Source of the DNA: Clostridia bacterium
GTDB lineage: Bacteria > Bacillota > Clostridia > TANB77 > UBA1234
DNA length: 26,734 nt
Reading direction: 5' to 3'
Assembly: GCA_900765095.1 (NCBI GenBank)
Contig: CAAFRB010000004.1
Coordinates: 1 to 26,734 of the forward strand
Shown: positions 8,913-17,147 of the stretch, in pieces
How the letters are laid out: every line of letters starts with the position of its first letter
Numbering within the stretch: the stretch's first letter is position 1
Made by a program: the position numbers and the translations under genes
The notes under the pieces: generated by a model
Told to the model about the DNA's origin: nothing
Database searches by the model: none
What the model saw: the letters and a program-made list of their open reading frames with translations, nothing else

Positions 8913-8930
8913 AAACGATTATTATCGTTT
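8913..8930 (-). other. hairpin in the grpE-dnaK gap
   Basis: AAACGAT, loop TATT, ATCGTTT forms a perfect 7-bp stem 12 bp past the grpE stop. On the minus strand it is followed by A-rich rather than U-rich sequence, so a simple terminator is unlikely. It may stabilise or mark a processing end of the hrcA-grpE part of the mRNA. Confidence 0.35.
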
Positions 8931-8942
8931 GAATAAGCTTCA

Positions 8943-9464
8943 TTAATTTGCTACTTTTACCATCGCATGTCTTAACACTCTGTCTCCCATTTTGTAACCA
9001 CATCTTAATTCTTGAACAATTTCTTGTTCACCATAATTTTCATCTTCAACATGCATTACTGCATCATGAAATTCTGGATTAAACTTTTCTTTTTCTGTGG
9101 CAATATGCTCAACATTTAAGTTAGTTAAAACATCTTGCATTTGTTTATGAATCAATTCAAAGCCTTCTTTTGCTTTTGGATCTGTTGTTTCAGCTTCAAC
9201 AGCCTTATCTAAATTATCTAAAACTGCAATAAACTTTGTAACAACATCTCCAACTGCTAAGTTATATATCTTTTCTTTTTCTTTTGAAACTCTTTTTTTG
9301 TAATTATCAAATTCAGCAGCTGTTCTTTGTAAATGTTCATAATACTTTTCATTTTCAGTTTTTAGCTTTTCAATTTCTGCATTTAAATCCTTAATAGAAA
9401 CTTCTTGTACAGCTTCCTCAGTTTCTAATTCTTCATTCTTCTTTGTTTTCTTCTCCTCTGCCAT
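8943..9464 (-). CDS. grpE: nucleotide exchange factor GrpE
   Basis: GrpE releases ADP from DnaK and acts as a thermosensor. The 173-residue product has a charged N-terminus, a long coiled coil (about residues 25-75, including RTAAEFDNYKKRVSKEKEK) and the C-terminal beta domain with FNPEFHDAVMHVED and VLRHAMVKVAN. The ATG at 9464 follows AAGGAGG at good spacing; a TTG one codon earlier is less likely. Its first 32 bp overlap the 3' end of hrcA in another frame, suggesting translational coupling. Confidence 0.97.
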   Translation of the reverse strand: MAEEKKTKKNEELETEEAVQEVSIKDLNAEIEKLKTENEKYYEHLQRTAAEFDNYKKRVSKEKEKIYNLAVGDVVTKFIAVLDNLDKAVEAETTDPKAKEGFELIHKQMQDVLTNLNVEHIATEKEKFNPEFHDAVMHVEDENYGEQEIVQELRCGYKMGDRVLRHAMVKVAN

Positions 9465-10494
9465 CAAAATTTCCTCCTTGTTTTATTTTTTCTTGTATTA
9501 CATCCCCAACATATTTAATAACCGGAATTACTTTCTTATAATCCATACGTTTTGGACCTATAAGTCCAATAGTTCCAAGTTCTTTGTCATTTATTTTTTG
9601 CTTGTATGTAATAATAGTGAAATCCTTCAAATCATCAAAAGCATTTTCTTGTCCAATGTAAACATTTATGTTTCCATCATAGCTGTTTTTAAGCATTTCC
9701 TTCAATGCATCTTGTGTTTCAATTATATTTAAGAAGTTTTTTAATGTTTCTTCTTTCTTTAATTCTGGCAAATTCAATAGATTTTTTGCACCATCCATAT
9801 ATATGTCAGCGTTATTGTTTACCAATAAATTATTCAATTCAACAACTAATGGAACAATATTATTGCTTATATTGTGAAGTTCGTTTTCTACATATTCATT
9901 TATATTTTCATATATATCATTGAAATTCATACCTTTTAATTTGTAGTTAAGATAATTATTAAAAATCTCAATGTTTTCTTCTGGAATTTGTCCAGTATAT
10001 TTTATGATACTTTCTTTTATTATTCCATTATCAGCCAAAATAACAATCATAAGTCTATCTTGCCCAATTTTAACCAATTTTATTTCTTCAACTTGGCAAC
10101 TGTCCATTGCTGGTCCAATTGCTATTGAAGCATAATTTGTAAGTCTAGCAATAATATTCGAAGCTTCTTTTATAAGTGTTTCGAATTTTGTTACATCTTC
10201 TTTTAGAATTTGGTCAATGACTTGTTTTTCACTAGGTGTTAATTTTTTTTCTTGCATTATAGAATCTACATAAAATCTATAACCCTGACTAGATGGAATT
10301 CTTCCAGCGGATACATGAGGTTGTTCCAAATATCCAAGCTCTTCAAGATTTGCCATCTCATTTCTTATTGTTGCAGGACTAAATCCCAATTTATAATCAT
10401 TGGCAATTTTGGTAGAGCCAACTGGTTCTGCAGTAGCGTTGTATTCTTCAATAACAGCTTCCAATATACGTTTCTTACGCTCATCTAGTAACAT
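9433..10494 (-). CDS. hrcA: heat-inducible transcription repressor HrcA
   Basis: HrcA binds CIRCE operators and represses the major chaperone genes until heat stress titrates GroE. The 353-residue product has an N-terminal winged helix (RKKRILEAVIEEY, PVGSTKIANDY, LGFSPATIRNEMANLEELGYL, SAGRIPSSQGYRFYVD) and the usual larger C-terminal GAF-like/dimerisation part. The start is placed at ATG 10494 because AAGGAAGGTGATAAG precedes it; the open frame extends 12 codons further up, into the CIRCE element. It is first in hrcA-grpE-dnaK-dnaJ and lies under two CIRCE-like sites, so it is autoregulated. Confidence 0.97.
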   Translation of the reverse strand: MLLDERKKRILEAVIEEYNATAEPVGSTKIANDYKLGFSPATIRNEMANLEELGYLEQPHVSAGRIPSSQGYRFYVDSIMQEKKLTPSEKQVIDQILKEDVTKFETLIKEASNIIARLTNYASIAIGPAMDSCQVEEIKLVKIGQDRLMIVILADNGIIKESIIKYTGQIPEENIEIFNNYLNYKLKGMNFNDIYENINEYVENELHNISNNIVPLVVELNNLLVNNNADIYMDGAKNLLNLPELKKEETLKNFLNIIETQDALKEMLKNSYDGNINVYIGQENAFDDLKDFTIITYKQKINDKELGTIGLIGPKRMDYKKVIPVIKYVGDVIQEKIKQGGNFDGRGEENKEE

Positions 10495-10510
10495 CTTATC
10501 ACCTTCCTTT

Positions 10511-10537
10511 TTAGCACTCATTACATACAAGTGCTAA
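10511..10537. promoter_or_regulatory. CIRCE operator, proximal
   Basis: TTAGCACTC-N9-AAGTGCTAA matches the CIRCE consensus TTAGCACTC-N9-GAGTGCTAA at 17 of 18 arm positions. It lies between the -10 and the hrcA ribosome site, the usual place for HrcA repression. Confidence 0.95.
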
Positions 10538-10548
10538 CAACAATTATT

Positions 10549-10577
10549 AAGATACCACTACGTTTAGCACTTGTCAA
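10549..10577 (-). promoter_or_regulatory. sigma-A-type promoter of the hrcA operon
   Basis: Read on the minus strand: TTGACA (10572-10577), 17-bp spacer, TATCTT (10549-10554). The -35 is a perfect consensus. It lies between and partly within two CIRCE-like elements. Confidence 0.85.
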
Positions 10578-10590
10578 TATAGATTGCTAA
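10564..10590. promoter_or_regulatory. second CIRCE-like operator, over the -35
   Basis: TTAGCACTT-N9-GATTGCTAA has the exact CIRCE spacing and 16 of 18 consensus arm bases. It overlaps the -35 hexamer, so HrcA bound here would block polymerase directly. Confidence 0.8.
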
Positions 10591-10762
10591 ATTTTTCAAA
10601 AAATTCACACAAGAAAGCTGAAAAGCTTCGATTCTCAAACTTTCGACCCTCGCAAGTTTTCGACTGGAAGAAAGAAATTTTCTCACATAGATTAAAGTTT
10701 ATTTGTACAACAGGAAAAAATAATACACAAAAGGTTGTAAATTTGTTACTTTACCATTGCAT
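10591..10762. other. intergenic region between the HD-protein gene and the hrcA promoter
   Basis: No gene is supported here. It contains a short inverted repeat, AAACTT (10639-10644) with AAGTTT nearby at about 10656, and three TTCGA motifs. A plus-strand open frame crosses it but has no family resemblance and runs through the CIRCE half-site and the terminator. Confidence 0.5.
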
Positions 10763-10795
10763 AAATAAAAGCCACTACATTTTTGTAGGGCTTTT
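10763..10795 (-). terminator. rho-independent terminator of the HD-domain gene
   Basis: AAAAGCC plus CTACA (10767-10779) pair with TGTAG plus GGCTTTT (10784-10795) with one bulged A. On the minus strand the stem ends in GGCTTTTATTT. It overlaps the stop codon of the upstream gene. The plus-strand reading also ends in CTTTT, so it could work both ways. Confidence 0.85.
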
Positions 10796-11846
10796 AATCT
10801 TCATAATCTATATAAAAATATAAATCAGTATCTGAATTTAAAAATCTATTTATTGCTTCTTTGCATTCTGTGAATCGTTTTGATGTTCTTGTAACATTTG
10901 CATTTTTGTCTCTAATTAGTACATCTGCATAAACTAAATTTGATTTCATTTTATTACATTTTTTGTCTTCAAGGACATTAAATTTAGTATAAACTTTCTT
11001 TAACTCTGGCAGATATTTCCATCTATCACTTATTCTTTTATCACTACAATTTAGTCCCATTTCCATTATAACTTTGTCGCCATAAGTGTATAAATCTTTT
11101 CTTGAAATAACCTCTCTTCTTAACATTGCTCCTAATGTATCAGAAATAAATTGCATTGATGCTTTTGATTCATAAGAACGATACGCTTCACCACATTCAA
11201 CACTAAGTAAGCAAAACTTTTTTGCAATTTCAGGTGTGTTGAAACAAAATTCTGGCATATTTTCCTCATTTGGAATTATCAACAAATCATTATATATTTC
11301 ACGAATTTCATCAGTTGTACACATATCATTAAAATACATTGTGTGTAAAAAATATTCTAATCTATGAGCACAAAGGTGTGGTACTACATTATAAGCAAGC
11401 GGATATTTCGTGTAATCACACATTTCATCTATTGATATTTCATTTTTTAAGAAATATTCAAACAATTTGTCTGAACCAACAATGGCATCAAAAACTGTCA
11501 ACTCATCCTCTTTTGAATCATAATTTTTCTCATCAACTTGCATCGTACTATATGCAAAAGCAGGTACATCTATGTCATGCAAAAGTGCTGCTATTACCTG
11601 CTTTTTATTAGACACAAAATTGTTTAATATAAGTGCAAAACCTAATGAGTGATCCAAAATTGAATAATTGTAATTAAAAATATTAAAACCAGACCTTTCA
11701 ATGCCAGCATTTTGATCTATTGCTGAAAGTCTCTTTACTTCTGGTATTTCAATCAATTCTTTTATTACATCTGGTATTTCTTTTTCTTCACTATATATGC
11801 TGTGTAATTTTTGAACTTTTTTAGTTCTATCTTCTAAATAATTCAA
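10794..11846 (-). CDS. HD-domain protein, putative metal-dependent phosphohydrolase
   Basis: The 350-residue protein carries an HD-type metal-binding signature: LDHSLGFALIL (first His, near residue 68), ALLHDIDVPAFAYS (His-Asp near 90-91), and later HRLEYFLHTMY. HD proteins hydrolyse phosphate esters such as nucleotides or cyclic dinucleotides; this layout resembles the dGTPase/HD superfamily-hydrolase branch, but the substrate cannot be named. No membrane segment is present. The start is TTG at 11846, with GAGGTGATACAAG just before it; no ATG fits as well. It lies 48 bp downstream of the kinase-like gene in the same direction and ends in a clear terminator, so it closes an operon. Confidence 0.8.
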   Translation of the reverse strand: MNYLEDRTKKVQKLHSIYSEEKEIPDVIKELIEIPEVKRLSAIDQNAGIERSGFNIFNYNYSILDHSLGFALILNNFVSNKKQVIAALLHDIDVPAFAYSTMQVDEKNYDSKEDELTVFDAIVGSDKLFEYFLKNEISIDEMCDYTKYPLAYNVVPHLCAHRLEYFLHTMYFNDMCTTDEIREIYNDLLIIPNEENMPEFCFNTPEIAKKFCLLSVECGEAYRSYESKASMQFISDTLGAMLRREVISRKDLYTYGDKVIMEMGLNCSDKRISDRWKYLPELKKVYTKFNVLEDKKCNKMKSNLVYADVLIRDKNANVTRTSKRFTECKEAINRFLNSDTDLYFYIDYED

Positions 11847-11894
11847 CTTGTATCACCTCACTTTCTTAATGCAAGTGAACTATTTTTTATTGGT

Positions 11895-12464
11895 CTATTC
11901 TTCGCTAGGAGAATTCAACCATTTCTCATAAGCCTCGATTATTTTATTATTAACTTCTTCTGGTGTCAACTCTGTTGTGTATAAGACAAAGTCGTAATTT
12001 GACATATCTTCTTTTCTAACTCCATACAAATTATAATAACGTTCATTTTCAAGATTAAATCTTTTTATCAAATCAGCTTTTTGTTCTTCAACTGTTGCAA
12101 AGCTTTCAGTTTCTTTTCTGTTTGGATCATTGAATGCTCTCTTAGCAGCTTCGTCCACATCAACTCTTAAATAAACTTTGAAAGAATCCGGAACTGCATA
12201 CCATCCAAGTCTTGCATCAATTATCAAATTTTCGTGATTTTGTGCATACTCTTTTGCACTCTGTTCTATTTGTCTATCTATTTCTGGATGTTCTTTAACA
12301 TAGATGTTGAAATCTGTAACGCTCATTCCCATATTAGCAGCCAATTTTCTGAAATATTCTCCATTTCTATATATTTCATAACCCAGTGTCTCTTGCATAA
12401 GTTTTGTTACCGTCGTTTTTCCACTACTTAAATCACCTGCTATGCTAATTATTTTTCTTTTCAT
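11895..12464 (-). CDS. cytidylate-kinase-like P-loop NTPase
   Basis: The 189-residue product starts MKRKIISIAGDLSSGKTT; GDLSSGKT (residues 10-17) is a Walker A loop of the nucleoside monophosphate kinase type. The following YEIYRNGEYFRKLAANMGM and LIIDARLGWYAVPDSFKVYLRVD match the layout of cytidylate-kinase-like proteins (Cmk_2/AAA group): a substrate-binding part, then D-x-R-LG. It is shorter than true Cmk (about 220 residues), and the family includes members of unknown substrate, so CMP kinase activity is only a possibility. It lies 33 bp downstream of the exchanger gene. Confidence 0.75.
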   Translation of the reverse strand: MKRKIISIAGDLSSGKTTVTKLMQETLGYEIYRNGEYFRKLAANMGMSVTDFNIYVKEHPEIDRQIEQSAKEYAQNHENLIIDARLGWYAVPDSFKVYLRVDVDEAAKRAFNDPNRKETESFATVEEQKADLIKRFNLENERYYNLYGVRKEDMSNYDFVLYTTELTPEEVNNKIIEAYEKWLNSPSEE

Positions 12465-12497
12465 TCTAACGTTCTCCCCTCAAAGAAATTCTAAATA

Positions 12498-13487
12498 CTA
12501 GCCTCTAATAATTACATATAAAGTATATACTACATATATTGCAAGTAAGCAGAAGCCTTCTCCCTTCCCCATCTCATACTTTTTACCGCCTTTAGCATGC
12601 AACACAAAAATTATTGTTACCAAAAAGAAAGTAAAAGCATCTATAACTAGTGAATCCATCTTAAGCTTTATCGGACTAATTGTAACAGCTGTTCCAAGCA
12701 CAAACAATATATTAAACATATTACTTCCAATTAAATTACCAACTGCAATATCTTGTTTTCCCTTTTTCAATGCCGCTATCGATGTGAATATCTCAGGAAG
12801 AGATGTTCCAATTGCCACAACAAGAATTGCAATAAACGTTTCCGAAATACCTAATATAACAGCTATCTTTTCAACGGCATCAACCGAGGCGTTAGCACCT
12901 GCAAACACCATTACAATTCCGAGTATCATAAGTAATATGTTCTTAGTTAGTGAATCTATATCTTTTAACTTCAGCTTTAATTCTTCATTTTTATTTTTTC
13001 TTTCTTTCCAAAGATCTGTAAGAGAATATAAAGTATAATAAATAAAAACTGCAAATAATGCCACCAATACCAAACCATCAGTTCTTGACAAGATATTAAT
13101 GCTGTCTCCATCAATTATTTTGTCTGCCATTAAAATCATCAATATAAATGATGTTAAAACAGACATATACATATCTTTTCTTACTGTTTCTTTAGTAAAT
13201 CTTATTGGTTTCACAATAGCAATAATTGCCAGTATTACACATGTGTTAAAAAGGTTTGTACCGAGTATATTTCCAAGTGCTATTTCTGTACTACCAGACT
13301 GTGCACTTGTTAATGCAACTATAAACTCTGGCAAACTCGTACCAAAAGAAACAATCGTAACTCCAAGTAAGAGCTCATTAATTTTCAAAGTGTTTCCTAT
13401 CTCTGAACCTGCATCGACAAAGAAATCCGAACCTTTTATCAAAAGTAAAATTCCAATCACAAGTAGCAAAATTTCCCCAAATAACAT
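12498..13487 (-). CDS. calcium/sodium antiporter, CaCA/YrbG family
   Basis: CaCA exchangers swap cytoplasmic Ca2+ for Na+ or H+. The 329-residue protein is hydrophobic, with about ten helices and the two inverted alpha-repeats that define the family. Alpha-1 has SFGTSLPEFIVALTSA and IALGNILGTNLFN (residues about 47-80); alpha-2 has AIGTSLPEIFTSIAA and IAVGNLIGSNMFN (about 225-260). A charged loop near residue 165 separates the halves. The length matches the bacterial YrbG type. AAGGAGG precedes the ATG. It sits 70 bp downstream of uvrB and upstream of the kinase-like gene. The true ion partner cannot be read from sequence. Confidence 0.93.
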   Translation of the reverse strand: MLFGEILLLVIGILLLIKGSDFFVDAGSEIGNTLKINELLLGVTIVSFGTSLPEFIVALTSAQSGSTEIALGNILGTNLFNTCVILAIIAIVKPIRFTKETVRKDMYMSVLTSFILMILMADKIIDGDSINILSRTDGLVLVALFAVFIYYTLYSLTDLWKERKNKNEELKLKLKDIDSLTKNILLMILGIVMVFAGANASVDAVEKIAVILGISETFIAILVVAIGTSLPEIFTSIAALKKGKQDIAVGNLIGSNMFNILFVLGTAVTISPIKLKMDSLVIDAFTFFLVTIIFVLHAKGGKKYEMGKGEGFCLLAIYVVYTLYVIIRG

Positions 13488-13557
13488 ATTGTCCTCCTTG
13501 TTTATCTTTAGTCTTCCGCTATCATTATATAATATTTTTGTTTCATTTTACAACAAT

Positions 13558-15519
13558 TTATTCATTTTTCATTTCTTCAAGTCTTTTTATTTCATCTCTT
13601 AAACTTGCAGCCTCTTCGAATTCCATTTTTTCAGCATGTTTAAGCATCTGTGTTGTAAGTTCATCAATAACATCATCAATAGATTTATTTTCACCAATGT
13701 CGTATTTTGCCTTCTCATCTTCAACAATAGTCGCTTTGATATCATCTCTAATTTTCTTCTTAATAGACTGTGGAGTGATTCCATGTTCCTTATTATATTC
13801 CATTTGAATTTTTCTTCTTCTATTTGTTTCGGAAATTGCTTTTTCCATTGCTTGTGTAAGGCTATCCGCATACATTATAACTCTACCCTCAACATTTCTT
13901 GCAGCACGGCCAATTGTTTGTATTAATGAACGTTCGCTTCTTAAGAATCCTTCTTTATCAGCATCAAGTATAGCAACAAGAGAAACTTCGGGAAGGTCAA
14001 GACCTTCTCTAAGAAGATTTATTCCAACTAACACATCATATTTGCCTTCTCTTAGTTCTTTCAAAATCTTTAATCTTTCCAAGGTATCAATATCAGAATG
14101 CATATATGTAACTTTAATATTAATATTTTTCAAATAAGCTGTTAAATCTTCAGCCATCTTCTTTGTAAGAGTTGTAACAAGTACTCTTTCACGCTTTTCA
14201 ACTGTTATATTTATTTGCTCTATTAAATCATCAATTTGATTTTCAACAGGTTTAACATCTATCTTAGGATCCAAAAGACCAGTAGGTCTTATAATCTGTT
14301 CCACCACTCTACCTTTAGAATGCTCTAATTCATATTCAGCCGGAGTAGCACTAACAAACACAACTTGATTAATTCTCTGCTCCCATTCCTCAAATTTTAA
14401 AGGTCTATTATCAAAAGCAGAAGGAAGTCTAAACCCATATTCAACTAAACTTTCTTTTCTTGCTCTATCACCATTGTACATTGCTCTAACTTGTGGCACA
14501 GTAGCATGCGACTCATCTATCATAAGCAAAAAGTCCTTAGGAAAATAATCCATAAGTGTATATGGCGCACTACCTGGTGCTCTTCCGCTTATATGTCTTG
14601 AATAATTTTCTATTCCTTGACAAAAGCCTGTTTCAAGCATCATCTCAATATCAAAATTAGTTCTTTGTTCAATTCTTTGAGCCTCAACAAGTTTATTCTG
14701 CTCTTTAAGTTCTTTAACTCTTTCTGCGAGTTCTATTTCTATTGTCTTTACTGCTTTTTGCATCTTTTCTTTAGATGTAGCATAATGTGAATTTGGAAAT
14801 ATAAGAACGTGATTTCTAATTCCAATTCTATGACCAGTTAAAGGATTAATTTCAGAAATCTTTTCGATTTCGTCACCAAAGAATTCAATTCTTATCGCCT
14901 TTTCATTTTCATTAGACGGATAAACCTCAACTGTATCTCCTCTTACCCTAAACTTACCACGTTTAAAATCAATTTCATTTCTGTCATATTGACGTTCAAT
15001 CAAAGTTTTAAGCAAAACATCTCTTTCAAGTTTCATTCCTGGACGAAGAGAAATTGTAAGTCCACTATAATCATCAGGGTCACCCAATCCATAAATACAC
15101 GAAACACTCGCAACAATTATAACATCCTTACGTTCAAAGAGAGCAGCTGTAGCAGAGTGACGAAGCTTATCTATCTCTTCATTTACAGCAGAATCTTTTT
15201 CAATATAAGTATCAGTTTGAGGTATATACGCTTCTGGTTGGTAATAATCATAATAGGATACAAAATACTCCACTGCGTTCTCTGGAAAGAACTCCTTGAA
15301 CTCCGAATAAAGTTGCCCTGCTAATGTTTTGTTGTGTGCTAATATAAGTGTTGGTTTATTAACTTTAGCAATAACATTTGCCATTGTAAAAGTTTTACCA
15401 GAACCAGTAACTCCTAGAAGTGTCTGATATTTCTTACCTTCTTCAATTCCTTTACTTAAATATTCTATAGCCTGTGGTTGGTCACCAGTAGGCTCAAAAT
15501 TCGAATGCAATTTAAACAT
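13558..15519 (-). CDS. uvrB: UvrABC system protein B
   Basis: UvrB is the damage-verifying helicase of nucleotide excision repair, loaded by UvrA and partnered by UvrC. The 653-residue product has Walker A GVTGSGKT (residues 36-43), the beta-hairpin YFVSYYDYYQPEAYIP, DESHATVPQVRAMYNGD, the motif VI region QTIGRAARN, and the C-terminal UVR domain with MEFEEAASLRDEIKRLE that contacts UvrC. The ATG follows AGGGAAGTGTAAAA. uvrA, often next to uvrB, is not in the window: the downstream neighbour is the antiporter. No LexA-type box stands out upstream. Confidence 0.98.
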   Translation of the reverse strand: MFKLHSNFEPTGDQPQAIEYLSKGIEEGKKYQTLLGVTGSGKTFTMANVIAKVNKPTLILAHNKTLAGQLYSEFKEFFPENAVEYFVSYYDYYQPEAYIPQTDTYIEKDSAVNEEIDKLRHSATAALFERKDVIIVASVSCIYGLGDPDDYSGLTISLRPGMKLERDVLLKTLIERQYDRNEIDFKRGKFRVRGDTVEVYPSNENEKAIRIEFFGDEIEKISEINPLTGHRIGIRNHVLIFPNSHYATSKEKMQKAVKTIEIELAERVKELKEQNKLVEAQRIEQRTNFDIEMMLETGFCQGIENYSRHISGRAPGSAPYTLMDYFPKDFLLMIDESHATVPQVRAMYNGDRARKESLVEYGFRLPSAFDNRPLKFEEWEQRINQVVFVSATPAEYELEHSKGRVVEQIIRPTGLLDPKIDVKPVENQIDDLIEQINITVEKRERVLVTTLTKKMAEDLTAYLKNINIKVTYMHSDIDTLERLKILKELREGKYDVLVGINLLREGLDLPEVSLVAILDADKEGFLRSERSLIQTIGRAARNVEGRVIMYADSLTQAMEKAISETNRRRKIQMEYNKEHGITPQSIKKKIRDDIKATIVEDEKAKYDIGENKSIDDVIDELTTQMLKHAEKMEFEEAASLRDEIKRLEEMKNE

Positions 15520-15692
15520 TTTTACACTTCCCTATATCTTTCATTATGATTACTTTCAACCAGTCATTCGTCCCTAAATTCGTCTCGAAGCAACCATTAT
15601 TTAGAATCGAAATCAATTTTCGTAGCTCGGAACTAATAAAAGTCACAAATTCATTTTTCAAACTAGTTATATCAATCCCTTTAATATTGAGT

Positions 15693-15721
15693 ATTTTAAC
15701 ACTTTTTAGATATAAAAACAA
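15693..15721 (-). promoter_or_regulatory. possible uvrB promoter
   Basis: Read on the minus strand: TTGTTT (15716-15721), 17-bp spacer, TAAAAT (15693-15698). This would give a leader of about 165 nt before uvrB. The -35 is a weak match and no other pair stands out. Confidence 0.35.
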
Positions 15722-15907
15722 GAGAAGCTATAAAACTCCTCTTTCCTAGCAGTTTCATTTAATTTTTCTATTTTCTAACTTTTGCTTATATTGTTTTCAA
15801 TCATAATAGCATTTAAAACTTCTAAATTACTTAACCATTTTTTATAACATCAAATGGGTCTTTGGGATTCTACTTTGACTAAAAGATATTTCACATTTTA
15901 CATTTAA
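15722..15907 (-). other. non-coding stretch with a possible coding relic upstream of uvrB
   Basis: There is no intact gene. On the minus strand, around 15845-15780, one frame reads KKWLSNLEVLNAIMIENN and then stops; the codon use looks protein-like, but there is no start or ribosome site. It may be the remnant of a decayed gene, next to another pseudogene. I cannot assign a family. Confidence 0.3.
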
Positions 15908-16194
15908 TTATACATATTTTTTTATTAATCCATCTTTATTGCAATACGCATATACTATTCCATTGCCTTTTTTGGTAAATCTAGCTTCCAATATTGTTAA
16001 ATTTATACCACAACACGAATTTATATTTTCTCCCTTTGTGTGAATTATATTACCGCAAATTGGGCAAACAGAAAAGTTGGATTTTAACATATTGGCTTAT
16101 CACTTACTCCAATAACTTCAGACAATTCCATTTGAGTTAATTGCTTTCTTTCTCTTAATTCTTTTATAATCTTTCCTGTTATATAATTATTCAT
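15908..16194 (-). pseudogene. decayed XRE-type regulator with desulfoferrodoxin-like C-terminus
   Basis: From ATG 16194, preceded by GGAGGT, 36 codons encode the first helices of an XRE helix-turn-helix (GKIIKELRERKQLTQMELSE, then VIGVSDK), then stop at 16084. In another frame, from 16090, follow NMLKSNFSVCPICGNII, CCGINL, LEARF and the terminal YAYCNKDGLI, pieces of a desulfoferrodoxin-like tail. A known clostridial family joins exactly these parts in one protein. Here the rest of the helix-turn-helix and linker are missing with a frameshift, and a second deletion seems to have removed the metal-site core between LEA and EARF. The remaining 60-codon frame may still be translated, but the original regulator is gone. 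A complete desulfoferrodoxin lies at 19481. Confidence 0.75.
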
Positions 16195-16235
16195 TTTTTT
16201 CTACCTCCATTAAAAAATTATAAGGTAATTTCAAA

Positions 16236-16323
16236 AATCTACAACCTACTTAACGTAGAGTGAATGTATTTATTCTATCTAGGCATATTTCTTTTGATGA
16301 ATCAAGTACGGTGATTGTAGATT
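16236..16323. repeat. 9-bp inverted repeat flanking about 70 bp
   Basis: AATCTACAA (16236-16244) and TTGTAGATT (16315-16323) are exact inverted copies upstream of the plus-strand gene. They may be the ends of a small insertion or a long-range RNA stem; chance is possible. The rest of 16195-16450 is AT-rich and gene-free. TATAAT-like runs near 16395-16425 probably include the promoter of the plus-strand gene, but no good -35 fixes it. Confidence 0.3.
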
Positions 16324-16450
16324 ATTCTTGCGAATCATGTTAATTTTGATAATTTATAGGTTTTTTATTAATTTACACTTAATTATAATATAAAAGATAT
16401 ATTGTTATGTTATAATAATTTTAATAATATTTCTAGCTAGGAGTGTTTAT

Positions 16451-17101
16451 ATGAAAAAAATTATAATCTCAACTATCATTTTGATTGTACTAGTAATTAT
16501 AGTAAATAATGTAAGAATAGAAAATATAAAGAACAATAATTCACTAAGTCTAAAAGATACAATGTTTTTTGATGAACCTATTCAAACAAAGTTATCTGGT
16601 GAAAAAGAAGTATTGACAGTAAATGGTCAAGAGATTACAATCCAAAAACTATACAATTATGAAATCTCCGGCAAAGTAGTTAAAACTTACACTTACAAAG
16701 ATTATTATACTGGTAATGAAGTCTATAATACTATTTCAAAAAAAGATGTTGGAATAATATATGGTGAACTAATAAATGATGAATATCTAAAAAACATCAA
16801 GTTTTCTATGAATGGTGGAAGAAATTTAAGATATACATATAAGTATGGTGAATGGCTATCCAAACTTGGCGGAAAAGAAAAACTTATGACACTTTGCACT
16901 AACAATCACTTAATTACAGATAATTCAAATATTAGCAAATTAATAAAATACATCAGTGAAGGTGATTACATAAAAATATCTGGATATCTAGTAAATGTTT
17001 ACTGGGATAATTCTTATTTAAAAACAAGTACAACTCGTGATGATGATCAAAATGGTGCTTGTGAAGTAATATATGTTACAGATGTAAAATGGTATAAATA
17101 A
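16451..17101 (+). CDS. membrane-anchored or secreted protein of an uncharacterised family
   Basis: This is the only plus-strand gene in the window. The 216-residue product opens MKKIIISTIILIVLVIIV, a signal anchor (residues 1-19), followed by an extracytoplasmic domain. This has YEISGKVVKTYTYKDYYTG, then KDVGIIYGELINDEYLKNIKF, NNHLITDNSNISKLIKYI, GDYIKISGYLV and a C-terminal TSTTRDDDQNGACEVIYV. The last motif (TTR-DD-NGACE) and the NNHLI segment recall an uncharacterised conserved family of bacterial envelope proteins, to my memory more often seen in Proteobacteria. Two cysteines, near residues 149 and 205, could form a disulfide. AGGAG precedes the ATG. It ends in a strong two-way terminator. 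The function is unknown. Confidence 0.8.
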   Translation: MKKIIISTIILIVLVIIVNNVRIENIKNNNSLSLKDTMFFDEPIQTKLSGEKEVLTVNGQEITIQKLYNYEISGKVVKTYTYKDYYTGNEVYNTISKKDVGIIYGELINDEYLKNIKFSMNGGRNLRYTYKYGEWLSKLGGKEKLMTLCTNNHLITDNSNISKLIKYISEGDYIKISGYLVNVYWDNSYLKTSTTRDDDQNGACEVIYVTDVKWYK

Positions 17102-17103
17102 GT

Positions 17104-17147
17104 ATAAAAACACTTACTAAGCTTTAGTTTAATAAGTGTTTTTTATA
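17104..17147. terminator. bidirectional rho-independent terminator
   Basis: AAAAACACTTA (17106-17116) pairs with TAAGTGTTTTT (17133-17143), with inner CTAA/TTTA pairing and a run of T on both strands. It sits after the plus-strand gene and can also end transcription of the minus-strand membrane-protein gene at 17219. Confidence 0.9.

Noticed and set aside
10584..10823. Plus-strand open frame of 79 codons
   Set aside because: It runs through a CIRCE half-site and a terminator, has no ribosome site, and shows no family resemblance.
11895..12464. Calling the P-loop protein a true cytidylate kinase (cmk) or the missing guanylate kinase
   Set aside because: It is shorter than Cmk and lacks the guanylate-kinase signature. 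Only a cytidylate-kinase-like family label is supported.
15512..15721. Minus-strand 69-codon frame overlapping the uvrB start
   Set aside because: It begins at a TTG within the predicted uvrB -35 region, has no good ribosome site, and looks like random translation of the leader.
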